Assembly (NCBI GenBank): GCA_964511215.1
Contig: CAZEER010000038.1
Location: forward strand, 1-22,859
DNA: 22,859 nucleotides
DNA from: CAZEER01 sp964511215
Lineage (GTDB): Bacteria; Fidelibacterota; Marinisomatia; Marinisomatales; UBA1611
Direction: 5' to 3'
The position numbers and the translations under genes were made by a program. The notes beneath the pieces are model-generated. The model was not told the DNA's origin. It did not search any database and saw nothing but the letters and a program-made list of their open reading frames with translations. Below, one piece after another: positions 14,164 through 21,417 of the stretch (position 1 is its first letter; the number at the start of each line of letters is the position of its first letter).

Positions 14164-15331
14164 GAGTAGTAGAAGTACTTATAAATTGCTTAAGATAAAA
14201 AATAAAAAAAGAAGGGCAGCTGTTGTTGCCCTTCTTTTTTTTATTAATTTTCAATTATTTTGTCAATCTTTTGATAATCGTGCTTTATGGATAGTAAGAG
14301 ACCATATACTGTCAGCTAAATCAATTGATCAAATATTAATTTTTGCAGAAAAGAATAATTATAATCATCTTTTTGTTCAAATTAGAGGAAGGGGCGATGC
14401 CTATTATTCATCAAAACTGGTGCCTAGGTCTCATTTGCTGAAAGATAAAAGTTTTGATCCACTTGAATATATTCTTAAAAAAACCAGAAATACTCCCAAC
14501 CTGAAAGTTCATGCTTGGATGAATGTTTATTATCTTTGGTCATCTTTTCAAAAACCTTTTCAAAATGACCATATTTTACTTAATCACCCAGAGTGGGTAG
14601 ATACAAAAAAACCAGATCCTATTGATGTATTACAGATGTTAAAGAAGATGGAAAAAGATAGGAAAGTCAATGGTGAAGGATTTTATCTTGCTCCAACTCA
14701 CCCTGAAGTTGATGCTCATCTCCAAAACGTAGTAACAGAAATATTGCAAAACTATAGCTTGGATGGTATTCATTTCGATTATATTCGCTATCATGCTAAC
14801 GGTTGGGGTTTGAATCCTACTGGACTAAAGTTTTTTTTGAATTATTCAAGTGGTGGTATACCTGGAATACCATCTATAAAAGTTCAGGAGAAACCTACCT
14901 TTGAGCAATTTAAAAGAAAAGCAATTACGAATTTTCTAAAACAATCATCAATGCGGATTAGAGCCTATCAACCAAAATGTATTATATCAGCAGCTGTAAA
15001 ACCTAATCTGCATGAGGCTCGTAATTCTTTTGGCCAGGAATGGGATGTTTGGTTAGAAAATGGTTATGTTGATTGGGCAGTACCTATGAATTATACTTCA
15101 AACAATAGTCTTTTTAAAAAAAATATCAACACTATTAAAGATAATATTTCTGAAAAATATTTTAATCAGATCATAATGGGTATAGGTGCATATAATCAGG
15201 ATCCTAAATCAGCAGGTCAGAAAATATATACATCTAGCAAAAATCAATTTGGTGGAATTAGTATATTTTCCTATACTGTTTTTAAAGATGAGCCATCTTA
15301 TGCGAAACAATTAATAAAATATTTAAAATAG
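14153..15331 (+). CDS. Secreted GHL10/DUF187-family glycosyl hydrolase-like protein
   Basis: This 392-residue protein has an N-terminal signal peptide: a basic n-region (KNKKRR, residues 16-21), a hydrophobic core (AAVVALLFFINFQLF, 22-36) and likely cleavage near CQS39. The mature part opens RALWIVRD and fits the glycosyl hydrolase-like 10 (YngK/DUF187) TIM barrel, with VQIRGRGDAYYSS, VHAWMNVYY (about 119-127) and DGIHFDYIRY (204-213). The substrate is unknown; exported polysaccharide breakdown is the family expectation. The start is uncertain: ATG 14153 (weak GAGAG upstream, overlapping rplQ) or TTG 14186, which gives a more compact signal peptide. Either start places the rplQ terminator inside the coding region. 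hutU follows 14 nt later. Confidence 0.8.
   Translation: MKLKSSRSTYKLLKIKNKKRRAAVVALLFFINFQLFCQSFDNRALWIVRDHILSAKSIDQILIFAEKNNYNHLFVQIRGRGDAYYSSKLVPRSHLLKDKSFDPLEYILKKTRNTPNLKVHAWMNVYYLWSSFQKPFQNDHILLNHPEWVDTKKPDPIDVLQMLKKMEKDRKVNGEGFYLAPTHPEVDAHLQNVVTEILQNYSLDGIHFDYIRYHANGWGLNPTGLKFFLNYSSGGIPGIPSIKVQEKPTFEQFKRKAITNFLKQSSMRIRAYQPKCIISAAVKPNLHEARNSFGQEWDVWLENGYVDWAVPMNYTSNNSLFKKNINTIKDNISEKYFNQIIMGIGAYNQDPKSAGQKIYTSSKNQFGGISIFSYTVFKDEPSYAKQLIKYLK
14204..14242 (+). terminator. Intrinsic terminator of the ribosomal operon, inside the next gene's signal-peptide code
   Basis: GAAGGGCA (14211-14218) pairs perfectly with TGCCCTTC (14227-14234). A further G-U and C-G pair closes a UGUU tetraloop (14221-14224), giving a 10-bp stem. 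Seven A residues precede the stem and eight T residues follow it (14235-14242), so the element is a classic Rho-independent terminator and may act on both strands. It lies 48 nt after rplQ. It is also entirely within the open frame of the downstream gene, encoding Arg20-Phe30 of that protein, which are the n- and h-region of its signal peptide. Confidence 0.9.
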
Positions 15332-15345
15332 GTTCAAAAATAAAC

Positions 15346-16998
15346 ATGAAGCGAGTTATACATCCACCAATTGGGAAAAAAATAGTTTGTAATAATTGGC
15401 AAATTGAAGCGGCATACAGGATGATTCAACATAATTTAGATCCGAATGTTGCAGAAATACCTGATGAGCTAATTGTTTATGGAGGGAAAGGAAAAGCTGC
15501 TCGAAACTGGGACTGTTATGATGCAATTTTGAAAACTTTAGCACGTCTTAAACCTGATGAAACCTTATTAATACAATCTGGTAAACCTGTAGGAGTTGCG
15601 AAAACACATCTTTATTCTCCTAGAGTACTAATTGCAAATTCTAATTTAGTCCCTAATTGGGCAACGTGGGATCATTTTAATTATATGGAGAAAGAGGGTC
15701 TAACAATGTTTGGCCAAATGACTGCAGGTAGTTGGATCTATATAGGAACACAAGGCATACTACAAGGCACTTATGAAACCTTTATTGCTGCAGCAAAAAA
15801 ACATTGGAATTCTGAATCTTTAATTGGGAAATTGGTATTAACTGCTGGATTAGGTGGTATGGGTGGAGCACAACCTTTAGCTGTTACAATGGCGGGAGGT
15901 GTTGCAATATGTATTGAAATTGATTCTAATAGAATACAAAGAAGATTAGAGACAAAGTACCTAGATGAATGTACAGATTCGATTGATAATGCTATTGAGA
16001 TTGCTCAAACTGCACTTGAAAATAAAAAACCTCTTTCAATAGGATTATTGGGAAATGCCGCCGACTTGATACCAGAATTTTCGAATAGAGGCATTATTCC
16101 AGATATTGTTACTGATCAAACATCCGCTCACGATGAATTAATTGGATATATTCCGAATAATTATTCATATGAAGAAGCATTATCTCTCCGGAAAACAAAT
16201 CCAAAACAATATATAAATGAATCGATTCGTTCTATGGGGGAGCATGTTGAAGGAATGATCAAATTGCAGAATATGGGTTCTATTGCATTTGATTATGGGA
16301 ATAATATACGTGCGCAAGCACAAAAAGCAGGCGTTGGAAATGGTTTCAATTTTCCAGGATTTGTTCCAGCTTATATAAGACCTCTTTTTTGTGAAGGTAA
16401 GGGTCCATTTAGATGGGTAGCATTATCAGGGGATCCCGAAGATATATGGAAAACAGATCAAAAGATTATGGAAATGTTTTCATCAAATATTTCTCTATGT
16501 AATTGGATTAGAATGGCAAAGGAAAAAGTACAGTTTCAAGGCTTACCCGCAAGAATTTGTTGGTTAGGCTATGGTGAGAGAGCAGAATTTGGTCTAGCTT
16601 TAAATAAGATGGTACGTTCAGGTGAAGTATCTGCTCCTATTGTGATTGGGCGAGATCATTTAGATTGTGGTTCAGTTGCTTCTCCAAACAGAGAAACTGA
16701 ATCAATGAAAGATGGTAGTGATGCTATCGCAGATTGGCCTATTTTAAATGCACTACTTAATACAGCTAGTGGCGCTTCATGGGTTTCTTTTCACCATGGA
16801 GGTGGTGTTGGAATAGGTTATTCCTTACATGCTGGGCAGGTCATTGTTGCAGATGGTACAAAAGATATGGATAAAAGATTATACACCGTATTAACAAATG
16901 ATCCTGGTATGGGGATTTATCGTCATGCTGATGCTGGATATGAAGATGCTATAGAAAATGCACAAAAATGGGATGTAGATATTCCAATGATAGGGTAA
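15346..16998 (+). CDS. hutU: Urocanate hydratase (urocanase)
   Basis: This 550-residue protein catalyses the second step of histidine degradation, urocanate to 4-imidazolone-5-propanoate, using tightly bound NAD+ as an electrophile. The length matches the family (about 555). The glycine-rich NAD-binding stretch GLGGMGGAQP is at 168-177, and the urocanase signature FQGLPARICWLGYGERAEFG contains the conserved Cys405. YGGKGKAARNWDCYDAI near the N-terminus and HHGGGVGIGYSLHAGQ near the C-terminus are also typical. It is in the cytoplasm. hutI follows after 12 nt, making a two-step hutUI unit. hutH and the later steps (hutG or ftcD) are not in the window. Confidence 0.98.
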   Translation: MKRVIHPPIGKKIVCNNWQIEAAYRMIQHNLDPNVAEIPDELIVYGGKGKAARNWDCYDAILKTLARLKPDETLLIQSGKPVGVAKTHLYSPRVLIANSNLVPNWATWDHFNYMEKEGLTMFGQMTAGSWIYIGTQGILQGTYETFIAAAKKHWNSESLIGKLVLTAGLGGMGGAQPLAVTMAGGVAICIEIDSNRIQRRLETKYLDECTDSIDNAIEIAQTALENKKPLSIGLLGNAADLIPEFSNRGIIPDIVTDQTSAHDELIGYIPNNYSYEEALSLRKTNPKQYINESIRSMGEHVEGMIKLQNMGSIAFDYGNNIRAQAQKAGVGNGFNFPGFVPAYIRPLFCEGKGPFRWVALSGDPEDIWKTDQKIMEMFSSNISLCNWIRMAKEKVQFQGLPARICWLGYGERAEFGLALNKMVRSGEVSAPIVIGRDHLDCGSVASPNRETESMKDGSDAIADWPILNALLNTASGASWVSFHHGGGVGIGYSLHAGQVIVADGTKDMDKRLYTVLTNDPGMGIYRHADAGYEDAIENAQKWDVDIPMIG

Positions 16999-17010
16999 TA
17001 TTAGTTTGAC

Positions 17011-18219
17011 ATGTCTTCAATAAAATTATTTAATATAGGACAACTTGCAACATATAACTCTGAAGAGAGTAAGATGCTGAAGAAAGAAAATATGGAAATA
17101 GTAATTGAAGATGGTAAAATTTTAAAAGTCGGGACTAATTTAAATAATGCAGATGTAGCATTTGATTGTAATAATATGCTGGTGACTCCCGGTTTTGTTG
17201 ACTCGCATACCCACCCTATTTTTTTAAATTATAGAGAAGATGAATTTTGTTTAAGGCTTCAAGGAAAAACATATGAAGATATTGCTAATGCTGGAGGTGG
17301 AATATTAAAAAGTATCAAAGATGTTAGGCGTGCGAGTAAAAGTGAATTAATTGCAAGAGTAAAAAAGCGGATGGATAATTTCTTAAAATTAGGTACAACC
17401 ACAGTGGAATGTAAAAGTGGATATGGCTTAAGTACAGCATCTGAACTAAAGTCACTTAGTGTTTTACATGAGGTAAATAATACACATGAAATTGATATAA
17501 TACCTACTTTTATGGGTGCTCATGCCTTTCCAAGTGAATATCAAAAAGATAAAGATGGTTACGTTGATTTAATTTGTAATGAAATGATTCCTCAAGTAGA
17601 AAAACAAGGAATTGCAAAGTTTAATGATGTATTTTGTGAAAATGGATATTTTAATATTGAACAGACAAAAAGAATACTTGAAAAAGGTATAAAACATGGG
17701 CTCCATCCTAGAATGCATGCAGATGAATTTGAGGATTCAGATGCTGCAAAATTAGCTGGCCAATTAAATGTAATCAGTGCAGATCATTTGATGGCGATCA
17801 ATAAGGAAGGTATGAAATCGATGGTTGAAAATAATGTGATAGCCACCTTACTACCTGGAACTACCTTTTTTCTGGGAAAAATAAAGTATGCACCATATCA
17901 AAAAATGAAAAATGTAGGTTTAGAAATAGCATTGGCGACTGATTTTAATCCAGGTAGTTGTAATATTCAATCTATCCCATTTATAATTACGTTATCTTGT
18001 ATTTATTTAAAAATGAATATTTTGGATGCAATCAAAGCATCTACATATACTGCTGCAAAATCGCTAATGGTTGAAAATAATACTGGATCTATTGAGAAAG
18101 GAAAGAATGCTGATATTATAGTATGGAAAATTCAAAGAGTTGAGCAAATTCCCTATTTCTTTACAGGTAATCCTATTCAGTCAGTATTTAAAAATGGTAA
18201 ATCTGTATTTACCGCTTGA
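17011..18219 (+). CDS. hutI: Imidazolonepropionase
   Basis: This 402-residue amidohydrolase opens the ring of 4-imidazolone-5-propanoate to N-formimino-L-glutamate, directly after the HutU step. The metal-binding residues of the family are present: H66 and H68 in VDSHTHPIF, H236 in RMHADEFED and D311 in ATDFNPGS. The block TTTVECKSGYGL and the MGAHAFP segment (His171) are typical HutI substrate-pocket sequences. The length (402) is normal. No strong SD is visible before the ATG (TAATATTAGTTTGAC), so translation may depend on coupling with hutU. Confidence 0.97.
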   Translation: MSSIKLFNIGQLATYNSEESKMLKKENMEIVIEDGKILKVGTNLNNADVAFDCNNMLVTPGFVDSHTHPIFLNYREDEFCLRLQGKTYEDIANAGGGILKSIKDVRRASKSELIARVKKRMDNFLKLGTTTVECKSGYGLSTASELKSLSVLHEVNNTHEIDIIPTFMGAHAFPSEYQKDKDGYVDLICNEMIPQVEKQGIAKFNDVFCENGYFNIEQTKRILEKGIKHGLHPRMHADEFEDSDAAKLAGQLNVISADHLMAINKEGMKSMVENNVIATLLPGTTFFLGKIKYAPYQKMKNVGLEIALATDFNPGSCNIQSIPFIITLSCIYLKMNILDAIKASTYTAAKSLMVENNTGSIEKGKNADIIVWKIQRVEQIPYFFTGNPIQSVFKNGKSVFTA

Positions 18220-18270
18220 TTTACCTTCAACATACAATGTAAAATCACGTCGTAAATTTCTTGTATAACA

Positions 18271-18711
18271 ATGCAATCTAATAGATCCTTTTCGATACTT
18301 TTCTTGGCCATTATTTTAAATATTAGTGGAGTATATGCAAATTATGCATTTAAGAAAAAAGTTAAAGATGTTTGCAAATCGTATCGTATTCCCATAGAAT
18401 CGTCTCAACTCACACTTGGACCGAATGAAGTTGCAATAAATATGGAAAGTGGCAGAAATAATTTTGAAATGTTTATGCTTGTGGGATTTGCTTCTTTGGG
18501 GCAGGCTATTGCGCATCAAAAAGAAATGGGTTTATCTAATGCATATACGCCCGGTAGTATTCTTGTGAGTGTTGCTGTGCCTATCTCAAAAGGTGAATCA
18601 AATATGTTTATAGCCAGATGTTCTGGAGAAATGGCAATATCATTAGCTAATGGCCAAATAGATTCTTCGAATTTTATGCAAGAAATAATGAAAAGTATGG
18701 AAATACAATAA
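18271..18711 (+). CDS. Small secreted protein of unknown function
   Basis: I do not recognise this 146-residue protein. It has a clear N-terminal signal peptide (hydrophobic FSILFLAIILNISG, likely cut after VYA at residue 23), leaving a mature chain of about 123 residues. The only two cysteines, C35 and C117, are both in the mature part and could form a disulfide. The central segment around residues 63-84 (NNFEMFMLVGFASLGQAIAH) is hydrophobic and may be a second membrane-associated helix or a buried core. No SD is visible before the ATG. It lies 51 nt after hutI and 9 nt before a DUF350-like membrane protein, with which it is probably co-transcribed. Confidence 0.7.
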   Translation: MQSNRSFSILFLAIILNISGVYANYAFKKKVKDVCKSYRIPIESSQLTLGPNEVAINMESGRNNFEMFMLVGFASLGQAIAHQKEMGLSNAYTPGSILVSVAVPISKGESNMFIARCSGEMAISLANGQIDSSNFMQEIMKSMEIQ

Positions 18712-18715
18712 GGAG
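18710..18715 (+). promoter_or_regulatory. Shine-Dalgarno sequence of the DUF350-like gene
   Basis: AAGGAG begins in the TAA stop of the upstream gene and lies 5 nt before the ATG at 18721. It is one of the strongest ribosome-binding sites in the window, where most starts have none. Its overlap with the preceding stop suggests reinitiation or translational coupling between the two genes. Confidence 0.75.
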
Positions 18716-18720
18716 TCAAA

Positions 18721-18960
18721 ATGCTTCAAGATCCTAATTCACTTATGGGGCTATTAACGCAATATGCTCGTGCTGTTGGTTGGTCTATAACTGCTGCAGT
18801 CGGTTTCGCTTTTGGAATCGGAATTGCGTTAAAAGTGTTTGATATGTTATCAACTGATATTGACGAATGGGAAGAAATTAAAAAAGGAAACATGGGTGTT
18901 TCTTTAATTTTTATTTCCCTAATTGTTATGGTTGGACTATTAGTATATAAAGTGATTTAA
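18721..18960 (+). CDS. DUF350-like small membrane protein
   Basis: This 79-residue protein has two predicted membrane helices (about residues 18-40 and 58-78). The connecting loop LKVFDMLSTDIDEWEEIKKGNMGVSL fits the DUF350 pattern, in which a Lys/Leu-Asp-Leu-(T/S)P motif is followed by an acidic turn and a (K/E)-x-N-x-(A/G)-V stretch starting the next helix. DUF350 proteins are of unknown function and usually have two or four helices; this would be a half-size unit that may oligomerise. It has a strong SD (AAGGAG) and follows a small secreted protein, suggesting the two act together at the membrane. The family call is by eye and moderately sure. Confidence 0.6.
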   Translation: MLQDPNSLMGLLTQYARAVGWSITAAVGFAFGIGIALKVFDMLSTDIDEWEEIKKGNMGVSLIFISLIVMVGLLVYKVI

Positions 18961-19189
18961 TCTCAATTACTATGATAGCCTAAATATTTTTTCTAGATAT
19001 AATAGATCTTCATTGTAAAATACTGAAGGCTACTCTGAAAAAATGTTAATAATTCCTAGAACTATCACCCTCTTAATTACTGGATCAATGGTTTCATACC
19101 GTATATTAGGATTGGGTAAAATATAGTTCTGGAGCAAGGTTGCAAATTGATTCTAAAAAGTTTTTTTTGTGATCCTTTATTTTTTCTAT
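18961..19189. other. Convergent intergenic spacer, no gene supported
   Basis: This 229-nt stretch lies between the end of the DUF350-like gene (+) and the end of the kinase fusion gene (-). It is very AT-rich. I see no strong hairpin with a T-run on either strand, so neither gene has an evident intrinsic terminator here. A TATAAT occurs at 18998-19003 without a convincing -35. TAGCCT (18976-18981) and AGGCTA (19027-19032) are complementary, but they are 45 nt apart. A 27-codon open frame at 19043-19126 has no SD and no recognisable product. Confidence 0.5.
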
Positions 19190-20662
19190 TTAGAAAAAAT
19201 AAAAACATATATACAAAATAATTGGTGCTAATAGTGTCGTAATTAGATTTACCATGTCATTATTTACCCAGCTAATTCCCGAGATTAGTATTGCATTATT
19301 TCGATAAGATTCAATTATTTCGCCAGTTTTTTCCTCATATTTTGCTTGTATTGTAGCCCCCATTATAGAATCAAATATAGAGGATAAAAATCCACACAAT
19401 ATAATTCCATATAAAATAATACTTTTGGTGGGTACCAGAAGCCAAGTGAAAAAGCCAATAATACATGATCCCAGTAGTGATCCTATGGTACCAATTCTAG
19501 TTATTCCCCCAGAAGATCCTTGAGTAACAGGAAGATGAGACACTATTGATATGGGTCTTTTTTTTGAAAGTTTACCAAATTCTGTTCCCCATGTATCTGA
19601 CATAGCAGCCGCAATTGATGAAAAAAAGAGAAACTTATTAATAGGATTTGGATGTAAATAATCAAATATACAAATTAGTAATGCGACTCCACCATTAGCA
19701 TAGACCTGAATAATATTTCTTGCTAAATCTGTAGTTTTATAAGATGATAAATTCTTTAAAATTATTCCTAAAAGCGAGCTGAATAAAAAAAATACAGCTA
19801 TAATGCATAGATAAGTTGAGGAACCAATTAAGGTAATAATGACTCCCATAATGAAAGCACCAATAAAACCGCTAATCGATAAAGCATTAATTTTATATGC
19901 CAGTCCAAGTATGATCAAGATGAGTAGGAGAATTGCAAGTGTAATTAATCCATTACTACTATCTAAATTATTAATTAGCTCAGAATAAGAAATCATAAAA
20001 AGAATACTAACCAGAGGAATTGATATATTATCTGTACCTTTACAGCTAGTTATTTCAGCACAAGTTGCTCCTAAAGCAGTAAATAATGCCAATCCTAAGG
20101 AATTCGTATTTGAATAAAATAATAAAAACCGTGCACCAAAATAAATTATTAAAAAAGAGCTAATAAAGAATGCTATTGTACCTTGTATTGTTTTTTTATC
20201 ATACCAAATGATAAAAAAACTAGGTGATCGTAATGATGTTCCAATGGATGCCGCAAGTGGGTCAGATAATGCCAGGATAGAAAACCCTATAATTATGAAA
20301 TGACTATAATCCCAAAATCCTAATACTATAATAAGATAGGCAATAGGGAAATAGAGAGTCCCATATGAGATTCTATCTTGCGAATGTATACCTTTTAATT
20401 TTCTATGATTAAATGCAGTAATATTTAGGATAATAAATATAATTGCTAAAGCAAATGGTTGAATTTTATGAGGAAATATTAGAGGTGAAAATGATACCAT
20501 AATACCTACAAGAAAATGTACTATCCTTCTACTTGAATCAGGTGAAAGCCATCCTCTGTTTAATATAAAAGTACTTGAATAGATACAGCAAATAATCAAA
20601 ATTAAAATGTATAGAAATAACCACCATTCATTGGTAAATGGAGTCCATAATGAAAAATGCAT
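19190..20662 (-). CDS. Fused phytol/dolichol kinase-like and DUF92 (VTE6-like) prenyl-phosphate kinase
   Basis: This 490-residue, many-helix membrane protein joins two CTP-kinase-type halves. The N-terminal half (about 1-235) resembles VTE5/SEC59 phytol/dolichol kinases: RRIVHFLVG (45-53), LSDPLAASIGTS (132-143), KKTIQGTIAFF (156-166), Glu203 and GTDNISIPL (209-217). The C-terminal half (about 240-490) resembles DUF92/TIGR00297, the family of plant VTE6 phytyl-phosphate kinase: NGGVALL (323-329), AAAMSDTWGTEFGKL (351-365), VTQGSSGGITRIGTIGSLLG (379-398), DSIMGATIQ (431-439) and NNDMVNLIT (467-475). Known members phosphorylate a prenyl alcohol, then the monophosphate, so the fusion could make a prenyl diphosphate such as phytyl or geranylgeranyl diphosphate. 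The substrate is inferred. It is transcribed alone and diverges from the DUF3228 gene. Confidence 0.8.
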   Translation of the reverse strand: MHFSLWTPFTNEWWLFLYILILIICCIYSSTFILNRGWLSPDSSRRIVHFLVGIMVSFSPLIFPHKIQPFALAIIFIILNITAFNHRKLKGIHSQDRISYGTLYFPIAYLIIVLGFWDYSHFIIIGFSILALSDPLAASIGTSLRSPSFFIIWYDKKTIQGTIAFFISSFLIIYFGARFLLFYSNTNSLGLALFTALGATCAEITSCKGTDNISIPLVSILFMISYSELINNLDSSNGLITLAILLLILIILGLAYKINALSISGFIGAFIMGVIITLIGSSTYLCIIAVFFLFSSLLGIILKNLSSYKTTDLARNIIQVYANGGVALLICIFDYLHPNPINKFLFFSSIAAAMSDTWGTEFGKLSKKRPISIVSHLPVTQGSSGGITRIGTIGSLLGSCIIGFFTWLLVPTKSIILYGIILCGFLSSIFDSIMGATIQAKYEEKTGEIIESYRNNAILISGISWVNNDMVNLITTLLAPIILYICFYFF

Positions 20663-20680
20663 TTAAAAAATTATTATAAG

Positions 20681-20700
20681 GTTATTAAAATCACAATAAC
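20681..20700. promoter_or_regulatory. Inverted repeat in the divergent intergenic region (possible operator)
   Basis: GTTATT (20681-20686) and AATAAC (20695-20700) are perfect reverse complements separated by 8 nt. The repeat sits in the 90-nt spacer between two divergently transcribed genes, where a regulator could act on both. The half-sites are short and AT-rich, so a chance occurrence is quite possible. Confidence 0.25.
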
Positions 20701-20705
20701 TGAAC

Positions 20706-20711
20706 TATAAT
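20706..20711 (+). promoter_or_regulatory. Candidate -10 element (TATAAT) for the DUF3228 gene
   Basis: A perfect TATAAT lies 41 nt before the ATG at 20753, in the divergent spacer. A TTATTA at 20682-20687, 18 nt upstream, is only a weak match to a -35 box. TATAAT occurs often by chance in sequence this AT-rich, and sigma-factor preference in this lineage is unknown, so confidence is low. Confidence 0.3.
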
Positions 20712-20752
20712 TATAAAAATTCATAAATTTCAAAAGATTTTATAGGGTAATA

Positions 20753-21325
20753 ATGATTGTTGGAGTAAATGATTTTGTTAGACGACAGGTAAAAGGTTCA
20801 GGAAAGACCTATGCAAAGACAATGAGTTTTGAGTCAATTGCACAACATGCTGAATCGCAAATGGGAAAAGGTTATTTTACAGATGGTTATAGAAATGGTG
20901 TGCGATTAGTACATGTAGATGAATCAATAATAAATGATTTTATTTGTCCTTATGTACGATTGGATGAAACAACAAAACTTATAGCAAGAGTAGTCAGAAG
21001 AAGAGTAAGTGAAGCATCATATATTCAAATAAGAGCTTTGAATGGAGAGCTTTTGAATGCAGGTAAGGTAGAGCTAATAATATATAGGAATGATGTGTTA
21101 GTAGAAAATAATGAGAATACAACAAATTTTGAATGGGAGTTAATTAGTATTAACTCAGTTCCAGAGGGGATAAGCACATTGCCCATGGGATCGGTAACTA
21201 TGATGAGAAATCAACTGAATCTACATGGTGGCACAAAAGCATCTTATAGTCCAGATGAATGGGCAGAATCTGTGAAATTTTGGCAAAAATATGCTCCATT
21301 AGAACCAGATAAGGAAAAAATATAA
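20753..21325 (+). CDS. DUF3228 family protein
   Basis: This 190-residue soluble protein matches the DUF3228 layout as I remember it: an N-terminal VNDFVRRQVKGSGKTYAKTM followed by SFESIAQHAESQM, a GYRNGVRLVHVD stretch (about 43-54), the ELIIYRNDVLVENNENTT segment and FEWELISINSVP (about 126-137). It ends with a HGGTKASYSPDEWAESVKFW C-terminal helix region. The function of the family is unknown; no catalytic motif or membrane segment is evident. A GGG lies shortly before the ATG (TATAGGGTAATA), a weak SD. It is divergent from the kinase fusion gene with 90 nt between them. The family call rests on memory of its sequence pattern. Confidence 0.75.
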   Translation: MIVGVNDFVRRQVKGSGKTYAKTMSFESIAQHAESQMGKGYFTDGYRNGVRLVHVDESIINDFICPYVRLDETTKLIARVVRRRVSEASYIQIRALNGELLNAGKVELIIYRNDVLVENNENTTNFEWELISINSVPEGISTLPMGSVTMMRNQLNLHGGTKASYSPDEWAESVKFWQKYAPLEPDKEKI

Positions 21326-21417
21326 ATATGTTTACAATTATATTTTGAATATTTAATTTCTGGTTATAAGCCATTTATGTAATCCAATATTAATTTGGCT
21401 TTAAAAACCGAGGTATT

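Noticed and set aside
18998..19003. TATAAT in the convergent spacer as a possible small-RNA promoter.
   Set aside because: No matching -35 element at 16-18 nt upstream and no terminator hairpin downstream before the T-run at 19162-19169; expected by chance in AT-rich DNA.
18976..19032. Complementary TAGCCT and AGGCTA as a terminator of the DUF350-like gene.
   Set aside because: The arms are only 6 nt and 45 nt apart, with no T-run after the second arm.
19043..19126. A 27-codon open frame on the + strand in the convergent spacer (starts MLIIPRTITLL).
   Set aside because: It has no Shine-Dalgarno sequence or recognisable product, and short open frames are common by chance in spacers. No evidence beyond openness.
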